A DNA stretch of 64,000 nucleotides from Pseudomonadota bacterium (GTDB taxonomy: Bacteria; Pseudomonadota; Gammaproteobacteria; Steroidobacterales; Steroidobacteraceae), in the NCBI GenBank assembly GCA_023433465.1, contig JAEZCR010000207.1, forward strand, positions 5,767-69,766. The letters run 5' to 3'. This document shows, piece after piece, positions 34,282-43,522 of the stretch. The position numbers were made by a program, and so were the translations under genes. A model generated the notes under the pieces. It was not told the origin of the DNA. It ran no database searches and was given only the letters and a program-made list of their open reading frames with translations. The first letter of the stretch is position 1; the number at the start of each line of letters is the position of its first letter.

Positions 34282-35550
34282 GTGAACACGAGCGCGATGG
34301 TTCCGCTTGCGCGGCCCTCGCTGGCCGCGATGACGACGATGTTCATCGCGGTCGCGCTCGCGATGATCGGCAACTATTACGTCTACGATGCCATCGGGCC
34401 CGTGGCCGAGCTGCTGTCGCGTCAGCTTGGATACACGGACACGCAGATCGGCGTGCTCAACGCGGTGTACAGCCTGCCCAACATCGGCATGGTGCTGGTC
34501 GGCGGCATCCTCGTGGATCGCTACTCGGCCCGCGCGGTCACGCTCGCGACCACCGTCATCTGTTTCATGGGCGCCGTGCTCACCGCCGCGGCCCCCGACT
34601 TCGCGACGATGGTAGTTGGGCGACTGCTGTTCGGGCTCGGCGCGGAGACGATGATCGTCGCGGTCACTGTCGCGCTCGCGCAGTGGTTCGTCGGGCGCTA
34701 CTTCGCGCTGCTGTTCGCGCTCAACCTCACGTTCGCGCGGTTGGGCTCGTATCTCGCGGATCGTTCGCCGTCGTTCGCGTCGGACCTGTACGCGCAGGGC
34801 TGGCAGCCGCCGCTGTGGCTGGCGGCTGGTTTCGCCGCGATGGCGGTCGCGGGCGGAATTGTCTACTGGCTCATCGACCGCCGCGAGGCGGCGCGCGGCA
34901 CGCTCGCCATCGCGCCGCCGGGCGATCGGTTCGAGTGGCGCAACCTGCTGCGCTTCCGCGCCGAGTACTGGCTCATCGTCGCGATCTGCGTGACGTTCTA
35001 CTCGGTGATCTTTCCTTTCCGCAGCACGTTCTCGATCAAGTATTTCCAGGAAGCGCACGGCCTGTCGCTCGAGGCCGCGAGCACGTTGAACAGTCACGTG
35101 TTCCTCGCGGCGATGTTCGCGACGCCCGCGTTCGGATTCCTGGTGGATCGCATCGGCCGGCACGCGCCGCTGCTCACGCTGGGCGCGCTGGCGTTGCCGG
35201 CGAGTTTCGCGATGCTGGCGTTCTCGGGTTCGACGTCGCTCGCGGGCGCGACGATCCTGATCGGCGTCGCGTTCTCACTGGTGCCCGCCGTGTTGTGGCC
35301 GGCCGTGCCGAGATACGTCGCGGCCGCGCAGCTCGGCACGGCCTATGGACTGATGACGGCCCTGCAGCAGACCGGCGTGTTCCTCGCGAACATCATCGCG
35401 GGCAGCATCAATGACGCGAGCGGCGCCGGCGCGGCGAATCCGTCGGGGTACGACGGGATGTTGTGGTTCTTCGGCGTGATCAGCCTGGCGGCGTTCGTCA
35501 GCGCGCTGTTGCTATGGATGCGCGGCCGGGCGGTGCCGGAGACTAACTAG
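34282..35550 (+). CDS. MFS transporter
   Basis: Starts at a GTG directly after marC; 422 residues with twelve helices. MFS marks: [13 protein letters not shown] (motif A between helices 2 and 3), [12 protein letters not shown], and [11 protein letters not shown] in the repeat. The topology and lengths fit nitrate/oligosaccharide-type or unclassified drug/metabolite MFS members; the substrate cannot be told. Its stop TAG is placed within a CTAACTAG string that also holds the stop of the convergent trmB gene. Confidence 0.86.
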   Translation: MNTSAMVPLARPSLAAMTTMFIAVALAMIGNYYVYDAIGPVAELLSRQLGYTDTQIGVLNAVYSLPNIGMVLVGGILVDRYSARAVTLATTVICFMGAVLTAAAPDFATMVVGRLLFGLGAETMIVAVTVALAQWFVGRYFALLFALNLTFARLGSYLADRSPSFASDLYAQGWQPPLWLAAGFAAMAVAGGIVYWLIDRREAARGTLAIAPPGDRFEWRNLLRFRAEYWLIVAICVTFYSVIFPFRSTFSIKYFQEAHGLSLEAASTLNSHVFLAAMFATPAFGFLVDRIGRHAPLLTLGALALPASFAMLAFSGSTSLAGATILIGVAFSLVPAVLWPAVPRYVAAAQLGTAYGLMTALQQTGVFLANIIAGSINDASGAGAANPSGYDGMLWFFGVISLAAFVSALLLWMRGRAVPETN

Positions 35551-36256
35551 TGCCGCCGATCGCTCCCGCGCGATCCACGCGCCTGAAAGCCAGGTCCCAT
35601 ACGCCGTGCCCAAGTCGCGCGCCGCGCTTCTCGAAGCGCGTCGGAGCGCGTTCGTCCGGCCGCGGAACCCAATCGCCGGTGGCTGAGAGGTTCTCGAAGC
35701 TCGCGCTCGCGCCCAGCACCTCCAGCATCTGCATCGCGTAATGTTCCCAGTCGGTCGCGAGACGGAACACGCCGCCCGGCTTCATGCGCGAGGCGATGAG
35801 TTCGACGAATGGCGGTTGTATCAGTCGGCGCTTGTGGTGCCGCTTCTTGTGCCAGGGATCCGGGAACAGCACGAGCACTTCGTCGAGCGCGGCCGCTGGA
35901 ATCTGGTTGCGCAGCACTTCGACCGCGTCGTGCGCGCTGGCGCGGATGTTCGCGAGGTCGTCGCGTTGCGCGAGCATGAAGAGATGGCCGACACCCGGCC
36001 GGTGGACTTCGACGCCGAGATAGTCGCGCTGCGGATGCGCGGCCGCGAGCGATGCGAGGTGTTCGCCGTTGCCGAAGCCGATCTCGAGCGTACGCGGCGC
36101 GCTGCGCCCGAACAGGACATCGAGATCGAGCGGCGCCGGCGAATACTCCACGCCGTATTTCGGCCAGAGCTCTTCCAGCGCGCGCGATTGACCCGCGGTC
36201 ATGCGTCCGGCGCGCACCACGAAACTGCGAATGGAGCGGTGATGCGGATCATTCAT
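35543..36256 (-). CDS. trmB: tRNA (guanine46-N7)-methyltransferase
   Basis: The ATG at 36256 overlaps the stop of the nucleosidase gene (ATGA), giving 237 residues. Family marks: [29 protein letters not shown] (SAM loop), [15 protein letters not shown], and [11 protein letters not shown]. It adds m7G46 to the variable loop of tRNAs. The C-terminus [16 protein letters not shown] is standard. It is in an operon behind an adenosylhomocysteine/methylthioadenosine nucleosidase-like gene, which is metabolically apt since it consumes the methylation by-product. Confidence 0.95.
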   Translation of the reverse strand: MNDPHHRSIRSFVVRAGRMTAGQSRALEELWPKYGVEYSPAPLDLDVLFGRSAPRTLEIGFGNGEHLASLAAAHPQRDYLGVEVHRPGVGHLFMLAQRDDLANIRASAHDAVEVLRNQIPAAALDEVLVLFPDPWHKKRHHKRRLIQPPFVELIASRMKPGGVFRLATDWEHYAMQMLEVLGASASFENLSATGDWVPRPDERAPTRFEKRGARLGHGVWDLAFRRVDRAGAIGGTS

Positions 36257-36843
36257 CGCGCGCCCTCGAGTTGCGTGTACAGCGCCGCAAAGCCGCGCGC
36301 CGCGTGTTCGAGCGCTTCCTGCCAATGAGCGGCCGAGTCCGCGTCCGCGCCATCCGTCACGTATTTCGCGCAGGCGAAGCGCACGTTCTCCGCGACGCAC
36401 ACTCGCGCGAGCGCGAAGGCCTCCATGTCGACGACGTCGCCGTCGATCTCGTGTTCGTGCGTCGCGAAGGAATCGGCGGTCGAACAGGTCGCATGTGGCA
36501 GACCGGAGAACACGCGTGGAAAGGTGATGGTGGGCGGCGCCTCGTCGAAGGGCGTGACGCCGCGCGGGAATCCGAGGCCGCTCACGTCCATGTCGCGCTG
36601 TACGAAGCGGTCGCAGGCGACGAGCGAATGCGCCGGAATCGAACGGCTGCCCGAGGTGCCGAGATTGACCACCAGCGGGAGCGGCTCACCCGTGCAGCGG
36701 ATTTCCGCCAGGCGTCGCGCGAGCACGGAGGCGGCGTTCACCTTTCCCACGCCGGTGTAGAGGACGTTCGCCCCGGCCCGCTCCAGGAGGCCGCGCGATT
36801 CCTGCGGGAGTGCCATGACGATCAATGACTTCGGTTGTTGCAT
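36253..36843 (-). CDS. phosphorylase-superfamily nucleosidase (MTA/SAH nucleosidase-like)
   Basis: 196 residues. ALPQES near the start, [33 protein letters not shown] (the Met-Glu that binds the ribose) and [10 protein letters not shown] (acid for purine leaving) outline the nucleoside phosphorylase/hydrolase fold of MTA/SAH nucleosidases. It is about 30 residues shorter than E. coli Pfs and could be a relative acting on another nucleoside. First gene of the operon with trmB; hydrolysis of S-adenosylhomocysteine would suit that context. Confidence 0.78.
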   Translation of the reverse strand: MQQPKSLIVMALPQESRGLLERAGANVLYTGVGKVNAASVLARRLAEIRCTGEPLPLVVNLGTSGSRSIPAHSLVACDRFVQRDMDVSGLGFPRGVTPFDEAPPTITFPRVFSGLPHATCSTADSFATHEHEIDGDVVDMEAFALARVCVAENVRFACAKYVTDGADADSAAHWQEALEHAARGFAALYTQLEGAR

Positions 36844-36852
36844 GTTGTCCGG

Positions 36853-36882
36853 TTGAGGTGGCCGATGTCGCTCGGCTATCCT
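36853..36882 (+). promoter_or_regulatory. promoter of tRNA-Gly
   Basis: TTGAGG and TATCCT with 18 bases between them, followed by a G/C-rich stretch of 13 bases to the mature tRNA end. The spacing and GC discriminator fit stable-RNA promoters under stringent control. Confidence 0.5.
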
Positions 36883-36895
36883 GAGGATCCCGGGC

Positions 36896-36969
36896 GCGGG
36901 TGTAGTTCAATGGTAGAACTGTAGCTTCCCAAGCTACTAACGTGGGTTCGATTCCCATCACCCGCTCCA
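36896..36969 (+). tRNA. tRNA-Gly (anticodon CCC)
   Basis: 74 bases including encoded CCA. Acceptor GCGGGTG/CACCCGC, D-arm with AGTTCAATGGTAGAA, anticodon arm GTAGC-TTCCCAA-GCTAC (anticodon CCC, reading GGG) and T-arm GTGGG-TTCGATT-CCCAT. Sequence follows glyU of E. coli closely. The lower-GC, partly decayed stretch right after it suggests that the tRNA end has served as an integration site. Confidence 0.97.
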
Positions 36970-37298
36970 TTCCTCGCTACGGTGTCTTGGGCGCGCTCTG
37001 GAGTCAGCGTTTGCCGACCAAATAGTGAGCAAGTCAACCACGGCCCGCGCTTCCCGCCTGCTGCTCCAAGAGGTGCTGCCCTTCTCGCAGGCCGCGTGCT
37101 TGAACGATGACGGGCCCGCGATTCCGTTCGTCGAGGTCAGCGCGCTACCCGAAATTCCGCATCCGTCACAAGAACAGGAAGCCGCGAGGGCTAACTTCTG
37201 CGCTTGTCAGGAGGAAATGTGCAATGGCCATGTGCGTCAGGGCGCCGATTTTCGATTGCGGCGGCGTACGCTGACTTGGGCTCAGCCGCATGTCATGC
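36970..37298. other. gap after tRNA-Gly without a recognisable gene
   Basis: A reading frame from a GTG at 37025 to 37324 (99 residues) covers most of the stretch but has no ribosome site or recognisable domain, and it would overlap the 3' end of the gene at 37299. Cys residues are scattered (FCACQEEMCNG). I regard it as non-coding or decayed DNA. No copy of the tRNA 3' end was found further on in the window. Confidence 0.4.
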
Positions 37299-37795
37299 CT
37301 ACAGTCCCTTGTTCGATTCAGTGACGTGCGGCTTTGTATTCTCGGCGAGGCTCCAATAGCTGAGCATGCATATTGATTTCAGTCGGTAAATCTGGACCCC
37401 GGTATTCTCTTCGGCCAGTTTCCATACCGCGTATTCGGCTGTGCCGTATCCGTTTTCTTGTTCGAGAGTCTTGATTTCAGTGTTGCCGTATTTTGCGAAT
37501 ACCTCTTTCCACAACTGCGCGCAATCATTGCTATTTGGTCTGACCTTCAAATCAAGATTCACCTTGTTGAGATGATTCCAGTGATCGAAGCGAAAGGTTG
37601 CCCGGAACTCGAAGGGGCCCGCTTTATACGGAGCGGGAGCTTGCCTTCGTCGTGTATTTCGGCAACAGCTAGACCTTTCGAAGCTGAAATTACCTGCTCG
37701 GGGGTCATGCCCCATTTCGTGTACTGCCAGTCATCATGGGCCAGCGCCGGCATCGTGAAAATTGAAAGGGATATCAGCACTCTACGAATTTGCAT
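37299..37795 (-). pseudogene. frameshifted exported protein gene
   Basis: The ATG at 37795 opens a signal peptide (MQIRRVLISLSIFTMPALA) and a domain start DDWQYTKWGMTPEQVISASKG seen in small exported hypothetical proteins. After IHDEGKLP the frame runs into an unrelated sequence, while the +1 frame continues sensibly (PAPYKAGPFEFRATF, LDLKVRPNSNDCAQLW, YGTAEYAVWKLAEENTG) to a stop at 37299. The break is at a GGG run near 37635; one missing base restores a protein of about 165 residues. So the gene is either a fresh pseudogene or carries a base-call error. It is lower in GC than its neighbours. Confidence 0.7.
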
Positions 37796-37986
37796 GATAT
37801 TGCGCCCCGCTAGTGGGTGAGTGTCGCCAAGTGGGTTTCGCAAGGCGATAAGGATCCGGTCGAGCCGGATTTCCGGAGTTGGTGAAGGTATCGGCCGTCC
37901 CGCGAATATCTGAAGTGAGGTCGGCCAATTCCCACGACTCCGCCGCCACATACCTCTCTGTATCGAATGTCGGGTAACGTCTCGCG

Positions 37987-40779
37987 GTGGCACCCGAGGA
38001 CACGAACAAACCCGGCGAAGTCGGTGATCCAACTTTGGAAGATGCGACGGCCATCGCGCGCGCCCTCGCCACCGATCTCGATCGAGGCCTGACTGCCCGC
38101 GAAGCCACGCAACGCCTTGCCGCCATCGGCCGCAACGAGTTGCGCGCGAAGCCCGCTGTGCCGGGCTGGCGGAAATTCCTTCGCCAGTTCCGCGACCCCC
38201 TCATCTATCTACTTCTCGCCGCGATCGCGATCTCGCTGATCGCCTGGGCGATCGAGCGCCACGGCTGGCCCGTCGACGCCATCGTCATCACCGGCATCGT
38301 GCTGCTGAACGCGATCCTCGGTTATCTGCAAGAAGCGCAGGCCGAGAACGCGGTGGCGGCGCTCGCGCGCATGACCGAGGCGACCTCGACCGTCGTGCGC
38401 GACGGCGGGAGGCAGCGCGTGCCGAACGCGGAGCTGGTTCCGGGCGACGTCATGCTGCTCGAGGAAGGCGACGCCGTCGGCGCGGACGCGCGGCTCGCGA
38501 CGGCGGCGACGCTGCTCGTGTTCGAAGCCTCACTCACGGGCGAGAGCGAGGCGGTGCTCAAGGATCCGGCGACGCTTCCTCAGCCGGCCGCGCTCGGTGA
38601 TCGCAAGAACATGGTGTTCAAGGGCACGGCCGTCGTGCAGGGCACCGGGCGCGCGGTGGTCACGGCGACGGGCATGCGCACGGAAATGGGCTCGATCGCG
38701 CGGATGCTCGAGGACACGGTCGAAGCGCCGACTCCGTTGCAGCGCGAAGTCGGCCGCATCGGCCGCATGCTGGGCATCGCGGTGATCGTCATCGCGATGG
38801 TCGTGATGGCCGTCGTGTTCGCCGTCTCCGACATCGGCGGCGCGGGCGACGTGATCACAATTCTGCTGCTCGGTGTATCGCTCGCGGTGGCGGCGGTGCC
38901 GGAAGGGTTGCCCGCGATCCTGTCGGTCGTGCTCGCGCTGGGCGTGCAGCGGATGGCGAAGCGCAACGCGATCGTGAAACACCTGTCGTCGGTCGAGACG
39001 CTCGGTTCCGCGACGGTCATCTGCTCCGACAAGACCGGCACGCTGACGCGGTCGGAGATGACGATCGAACGCGTGATGACCGCCTCGGGTCGCACTCGGA
39101 TCACGGGCGTCGGATACGTGCCCCATGGAGAAGTCGAACGCGACGCCGACGACGAAGAGGCGAAGCAGGCCGAGGACATCGTCGTGCTGAGTGGCGGCAG
39201 CCTCGCGAGTAATGCCGAGCTGTGCCGAAAGGATGGCGCCTGGGTCGTGCAGGGGGATCCGACCGAAGCGGCGTTCCTCGTCGCCGAGCGAAAGCTCGGG
39301 CTCACCGAGCGGCGCCAGCGGCGCTTCACGCGCGTGCGCGAGATCCCGTTCACCTCCGAGCGCAAGATGATGTCGTCCGTCGAAATCGACCACGAGCAGG
39401 GCGATCGGCTCATCGTCATTTCGAAAGGCGCGCCCGACGTGTTGCTCGGGCGATGCACGCAGGTGCGCGCGGGACTGGACGTCGTGCCGCTCGACGAGAA
39501 CAAGCGCGCGGACCTCGCCGCGGACGTCGAGTCGCTCACGGACGATGCGCTGCGCACGCTGGCGGTTGCCTACCGTCCGCTCGAGGAAGGCGAAGATCCG
39601 GAGAGCGACAACCTCGAGCACAACCTGATCTTCGTCGGCACGGTCGGCATCATCGATCCGCCGCGCGAGGAAGCGGCCGTTGCCATCGAGGAGGCGCACC
39701 GGGCCGGCATCCGCGTGATCATGATCACCGGCGATCATCCGCGCACGGCGGCGCGCATCGCGTCCGACCTCGGGCTCGTGGAGCGGGGTGCGAAAGCGCT
39801 GAGCGGCGCCGATCTCGACCGGCTCGATGACGTGGGACTCACCAACGCGATTCGCGAAGTCTCTATCTACGCGCGCGTGGCCCCGCAGCACAAGCTCAAG
39901 ATCGTCGACGCGCTGCAGGCGGAAGGGCACGTCGTCGCGATGACCGGCGACGGCGTGAACGACGCGCCGGCGCTCAAGTCCGCCGACATCGGCGTGGCCA
40001 TGGGCATTACGGGCACGGAGGTCACGAAGGAGGCGGCGAAAATGATCCTCGCCGACGACAACTTCGCCACCATCGTCGCCGCGGTGCGCGAAGGGCGCGT
40101 GATCTTCGACAATATCCGCAAGTTCCTGCGTTACCTGCTGTCGTCGAACATGGGCGAAGTGCTGACGGTGTTCCTCGGCGTCGTACTCGCGGGGGTCATC
40201 GGATTGGCCGGCAACGGCGAAGCGGTGGTGCTGCCGCTGCTCGCGACGCAGATCCTGTGGATCAACCTCGTCACCGACTCCGGTCCGGCGCTCGCCATGG
40301 GAGTGGATCCACCGACCACCGACGTCATGGCGCGCAAGCCGCGGCGTCCGACCGACCGCGTGATCGACGGCCGCATGTGGGCCGGCGTGATCGAGGTCGG
40401 CGCCGTCATGGCAATCGTGACCCTGCTGACGATCGACCTCTATCTACCGGGCGGACTGATCGAGGGCGCCGGGAACCTCGAGCAGGCACGCACCGCCGGC
40501 TTCACCGTGCTCGTGTTCGCGCAACTGTTCAACTGCTTCAACGCGCGCTCGGAGCGGGCCAGCGCGTTTCGCAACCTGTTCGTCAATCCATTGCTCTGGG
40601 GCAGCATCGCGCTCGCGCTGCTGCTGCAGATTGCCGTGGTCCACGTGGGCTTCCTCAACGTCGCCTTCGGCACGGTGCCGCTCGATCCCGCGCAGTGGCT
40701 GGTGTGCGCGGCGATGGCGAGCTCGGTATTGTGGGTCACGGAGCTGCGCAAGCTCATCGTGCGGACTCTGCGCCGTTGA
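37987..40779 (+). CDS. P-type (P2A-like) cation-transporting ATPase
   Basis: 930 residues from a GTG start. Cation_ATPase_N domain first, then the actuator with LTGESEAV, the VPEGLPAI motif in helix 4, the phosphorylation site SDKTGTLT (Asp near 348), KGAPDVLL for nucleotide binding, MITGDHPRTA and the hinge TGDGVNDAPALK. The C-terminal transmembrane group (VVLPLLATQILWINLVTDSGPALAMG) carries the Asn/Asp ion ligands of Ca2+/Mn2+/Na+-type pumps. Most probably it exports Ca2+ or Mn2+. It begins next to the frameshifted gene and is followed after 45 bases by the DUF1538 pair. Confidence 0.9.
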   Translation: MAPEDTNKPGEVGDPTLEDATAIARALATDLDRGLTAREATQRLAAIGRNELRAKPAVPGWRKFLRQFRDPLIYLLLAAIAISLIAWAIERHGWPVDAIVITGIVLLNAILGYLQEAQAENAVAALARMTEATSTVVRDGGRQRVPNAELVPGDVMLLEEGDAVGADARLATAATLLVFEASLTGESEAVLKDPATLPQPAALGDRKNMVFKGTAVVQGTGRAVVTATGMRTEMGSIARMLEDTVEAPTPLQREVGRIGRMLGIAVIVIAMVVMAVVFAVSDIGGAGDVITILLLGVSLAVAAVPEGLPAILSVVLALGVQRMAKRNAIVKHLSSVETLGSATVICSDKTGTLTRSEMTIERVMTASGRTRITGVGYVPHGEVERDADDEEAKQAEDIVVLSGGSLASNAELCRKDGAWVVQGDPTEAAFLVAERKLGLTERRQRRFTRVREIPFTSERKMMSSVEIDHEQGDRLIVISKGAPDVLLGRCTQVRAGLDVVPLDENKRADLAADVESLTDDALRTLAVAYRPLEEGEDPESDNLEHNLIFVGTVGIIDPPREEAAVAIEEAHRAGIRVIMITGDHPRTAARIASDLGLVERGAKALSGADLDRLDDVGLTNAIREVSIYARVAPQHKLKIVDALQAEGHVVAMTGDGVNDAPALKSADIGVAMGITGTEVTKEAAKMILADDNFATIVAAVREGRVIFDNIRKFLRYLLSSNMGEVLTVFLGVVLAGVIGLAGNGEAVVLPLLATQILWINLVTDSGPALAMGVDPPTTDVMARKPRRPTDRVIDGRMWAGVIEVGAVMAIVTLLTIDLYLPGGLIEGAGNLEQARTAGFTVLVFAQLFNCFNARSERASAFRNLFVNPLLWGSIALALLLQIAVVHVGFLNVAFGTVPLDPAQWLVCAAMASSVLWVTELRKLIVRTLRR

Positions 40780-40824
40780 ACGGCCGGTGCCAGTGCCGCG
40801 CGGTCATGCGATAGTCTTCGCGTC

Positions 40825-41520
40825 ATGCTCACGCTGCTGAAGCTCAAGTCAGGGGAGACCTTGCGGGCCGTCGCGCCCCTGATCCTCGTCGTGTGCGTCC
40901 TGCAATTCACGGTCGTCGGCGCATCGACCGAGATCTTCGTACAGTTTCTCGCGGGCTCCGTGCTCGTCACCGTCGGATTGCTGCTGCTCCTGACCGGAAT
41001 CGACTTCGGGATCATCCCGATGGGCCGCTTCATCGGCGGCAAACTCGCCGACCGCAGCTCGTTGTGGTTGCTGCTGGGCGTCGCGTTCGCGCTCGGGTTC
41101 GCCACCACCGCGGCGGAGCCGGACGTGCTCGTGCTGGCCTCGCAGGTCGACCAGGCGTCGAAGGGTTCGCTGCCGGGTCAGCCCATGGTCTACGTGATCG
41201 CGGCGGCCGTCGGACTCTTCGTCGTCATCGCCTTCCTGCGCCTCGTGCTCGGTTTCTCCATGCAGTGGCAGCTGACCGCGATGTACGGGCTGATGCTCGC
41301 GATCACGTTGCTCGCGCATGGAACGCTGGTCCCGCTCGCGTACGACGCCGGCAGCGTGACCACGGGCGCGCTCACGGGGCCGGTCGTGCTGGCGGTGGCG
41401 CTCGGTGTGAGCTCGGTGATCGCCGGGCGTTCGACCGTGGACGACGCGTTCGGTTTGTTAGGCGTCGCGTCGATCGGTCCCATCATCGTCATTCTCACGA
41501 TCGGCTGGTTCGCCCGATGA
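40825..41520 (+). CDS. DUF1538 integral membrane protein, first subunit
   Basis: 231 residues with about seven hydrophobic helices. The DUF1538 signature is visible: GLLLLLTGIDFGIIPMGRFIGGKL, ALGFATTAAEPDVLVLASQVD and a C-terminal SIGPIIVILTIGWF. The repeated AEPDV..LA..V segment is the likely re-entrant or substrate-lining part. Function is not established; it is a predicted transporter. Its TGA overlaps the ATG of the second DUF1538 gene. One Leu-Leu-Gly is written TTG-TTA-GGC. Probably forms a heteromer with the next protein. Confidence 0.82.
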   Translation: MLTLLKLKSGETLRAVAPLILVVCVLQFTVVGASTEIFVQFLAGSVLVTVGLLLLLTGIDFGIIPMGRFIGGKLADRSSLWLLLGVAFALGFATTAAEPDVLVLASQVDQASKGSLPGQPMVYVIAAAVGLFVVIAFLRLVLGFSMQWQLTAMYGLMLAITLLAHGTLVPLAYDAGSVTTGALTGPVVLAVALGVSSVIAGRSTVDDAFGLLGVASIGPIIVILTIGWFAR

Positions 41521-42257
41521 ACGACGTGCCGTTCCTCGCCGAGGTCATACGCACCGCGCGCGGCGTCGCGCTCGCGGTGCTGCCGCTCGCGGCGCTGTTC
41601 GCGGTGTTCCAACTACTGTTCCTGCGCCTGCCGCGCACGGAAGTCTTGCGGATCGTGACCGGCACGCTCATGGCGTCGGTCGGACTCTTCCTGTTCCTGC
41701 TCGGCGCCAGCGTCGCGTTCATGCCGTTCGGCCGCATGATCGGAGAGACGTTCGGCGCCATGTCGCAGAGCTGGCTGCTGTTGATCTTCGGTGCCGTGCT
41801 CGGTTTCGTGACGACGTGGGGCGAACCCGCGGTGCGCGTTCTCGCCGATCAGGTCGAGCAGGCGTCGTCGGGCGCCATTCGTCAGGGCGTGGTGCTGGTG
41901 GCGGTCTGCATCGGCGTCGCCGTCGCGGTCGGCATCGGCGTGCTGCGAATCGTGTATGACGTGCCGCTGGTGTGGATTCTCGTCCCGGGTTACGCGCTCG
42001 CCATCGGGCTTCTCTGGCTGAGCGATCGCGCCTTCCTTGCCATCGCCGTCGATTCGGGCGGCGTCGCGACCGGGCCGCTCGCCAATACGTTTCTGCTGGC
42101 ACTCGCGTTCGGCGTCGCCGCCGCGGTGCCTGGCCGTGATCCACTCGTACACGGGCTCGGTCTCGTGGCGCTCATCGCGCTCGCGCCGATCATCTCGGTG
42201 ATGCTGCTGGGTCTCGTCGTCCGTCTGAAGAGCGCTCGCGCTGAGGTCAAGTCATGA
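41517..42257 (+). CDS. DUF1538 integral membrane protein, second subunit
   Basis: 246 residues, starting with a 4-base overlap to the first. It repeats the same architecture: GLFLFLLGASVAFMPFGRMIGE, LGFVTTWGEPAVRVLADQVE, an interior ATGPLANTFLLALAFGVA and a C-terminal LIALAPIISVMLLG. The two genes are thus paralogues with the GEP/AEP core conserved, suggesting an asymmetrical two-subunit membrane complex. The stop overlaps the start of a PII-like gene (ATGA), so expression of all three is coupled and the PII protein probably controls this complex. Confidence 0.82.
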   Translation: MNDVPFLAEVIRTARGVALAVLPLAALFAVFQLLFLRLPRTEVLRIVTGTLMASVGLFLFLLGASVAFMPFGRMIGETFGAMSQSWLLLIFGAVLGFVTTWGEPAVRVLADQVEQASSGAIRQGVVLVAVCIGVAVAVGIGVLRIVYDVPLVWILVPGYALAIGLLWLSDRAFLAIAVDSGGVATGPLANTFLLALAFGVAAAVPGRDPLVHGLGLVALIALAPIISVMLLGLVVRLKSARAEVKS

Positions 42258-42592
42258 ACAACAAGTCATCGCTCATCGTCACCATCGTGCGAAAAGGGTG
42301 GGGCAGCAGCGTGCTGCAGGCCTCGGTGAAAGCTGGCGCGCGCGGCGGCACCGTGTTCTTCGGGCGCGGCGCGGGCGTCCACGAGAAGGAGAAGATCTTC
42401 GGCATGTCGATCGAGCCCGAAAAGGAGATCGTGCTCACGATCGTGCCCACCCAGCAGGTGGACGCGATACTCGCAGAGATCGTCAAGGCCGCCGAGCTCG
42501 AGGACGCCGGGCGCGGCATGGCCTTCGTGTTGCCGGTGCACAAGATCGTTGGCGTGGCGGATTCGATGCTTCATGAGGATTCTCCGCCCTGA
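42254..42592 (+). CDS. PII-like nitrogen-regulator family protein
   Basis: 112 residues with the PII ferredoxin-like fold: IVTIVRKGWGSSVLQASVKAG (strand 1, helix), the T-loop around 37-55 (GRGAGVHEKEKIFGM), and the B-loop AGRGMAFVLPV. The uridylylation Tyr51 of GlnB is replaced by Met, and the B-loop TGxxGDGKIFV consensus is altered (GRGM for GDGK), so it is a PII-like protein rather than GlnB or GlnK. It is coupled to the DUF1538 pair and most likely binds it through the T-loop in response to an adenine nucleotide or similar ligand (inference). Confidence 0.86.
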   Translation: MNNKSSLIVTIVRKGWGSSVLQASVKAGARGGTVFFGRGAGVHEKEKIFGMSIEPEKEIVLTIVPTQQVDAILAEIVKAAELEDAGRGMAFVLPVHKIVGVADSMLHEDSPP

Positions 42593-42663
42593 CAATCACG
42601 TGGCCGAACCCGCCCGGATTCATTAGCATGCGATCCCCCCAAGCGAAACGAGAGGGAATCTCC

Positions 42664-43512
42664 ATGCAAGCGAAGAAATGGGTTACTGGTTTGGCCATCG
42701 CCGCGCTCGCCGCGGTCGCGACGGCAAGCTTCGCCGCGGCGGACAAGAAGTCCGTGCAGGCGATCGAAAGCGCGGTGTCCGGCGGCTGGCGCAGCAGCGA
42801 GGCCAAGGCGCGCGACGCGGATCGTCATCCGGTCGATGCGCTGGCGTTCTGGGGCCTGAAGCCCGGGATGGTCATTCTCGAGGTGCAGCCCGGCGGCGGC
42901 TGGTGGACCGAAATCCTCGCGCCCTACGCGAAGCTCACCAAGGGCGAGTTCTACGCGACGGCGGCCGACCTCGACGATCCGGCTCTCTCGGAGAACGCGA
43001 AGAAGGGCCGCGCCGATTTCGCGGCGAAGTTCGGCGACGAAAACGTGTACGGCAAGGTGAACCTCGTGAATTGGGGTCCGAAGGCCAAGCTGCCGGCCGA
43101 CAAGTTCGATTTCGTGCTGCTCGCCCGCGGCATGCATGGTTGGGCGCGCCAGGGTTCCGCCGATGAAAACCTCGCGAAGATCTTCGCGAGCGTGAAGCCG
43201 GGCGGCGTGCTCGCGATCGAGCAGCATCGCGCGCCGGCCGATCAGGATCCGTCGGTTTTCAACGGCTATCTCACCGAGCAGCGCGTCATCGATCTCGCGA
43301 CCAAGGCGGGCTTCAAGCTCGACGGCAAGTCCGAGATCAACGCGAATCCGAAGGACACGAAGGATCATCCGTTCGGCGTGTGGACGCTTCCGCCGGTCCG
43401 GCAGTCGTCGGAGGGCGGCAAGCCGGTCGATCCGTCGTTCGATCGCGCCAAGTACGATGCGATCGGCGAGTCGGATCGCATGACGCTGCGCTTCGTGAAG
43501 CCGAAGAAGTAA
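42664..43512 (+). CDS. exported methyltransferase-fold protein
   Basis: The ATG at 42664 (GAGAGGG upstream) gives 282 residues beginning with a signal peptide (MQAKKWVTGLAIAALAAVAT...FAAA). The mature protein has a Rossmann-type methyltransferase fold: LKPGMVILEVQPGGGWWTEIL at the SAM loop, FDFVLLARGMHGW and VKPGGVLAIEQHRA. It matches a family of predicted secreted class I methyltransferases. Since SAM is not expected in the periplasm, the fold may have another function. Motif I is EVQPGGGWW rather than DxGxGxG. The DUF502 gene follows after 10 bases. Confidence 0.82.
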   Translation: MQAKKWVTGLAIAALAAVATASFAAADKKSVQAIESAVSGGWRSSEAKARDADRHPVDALAFWGLKPGMVILEVQPGGGWWTEILAPYAKLTKGEFYATAADLDDPALSENAKKGRADFAAKFGDENVYGKVNLVNWGPKAKLPADKFDFVLLARGMHGWARQGSADENLAKIFASVKPGGVLAIEQHRAPADQDPSVFNGYLTEQRVIDLATKAGFKLDGKSEINANPKDTKDHPFGVWTLPPVRQSSEGGKPVDPSFDRAKYDAIGESDRMTLRFVKPKK

Positions 43513-43522
43513 GCCGAACGCG

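Noticed and set aside
36896..37300. Integrated island with att repeat at tRNA-Gly
   Set aside because: No second copy of the tRNA 3' end and no integrase were seen in the window, so only a remnant can be suggested.
37025..37324. 99-residue GTG-started frame after tRNA-Gly
   Set aside because: No ribosome site or family resemblance; overlaps the end of the opposite-strand gene; kept only as an uncertain gap.
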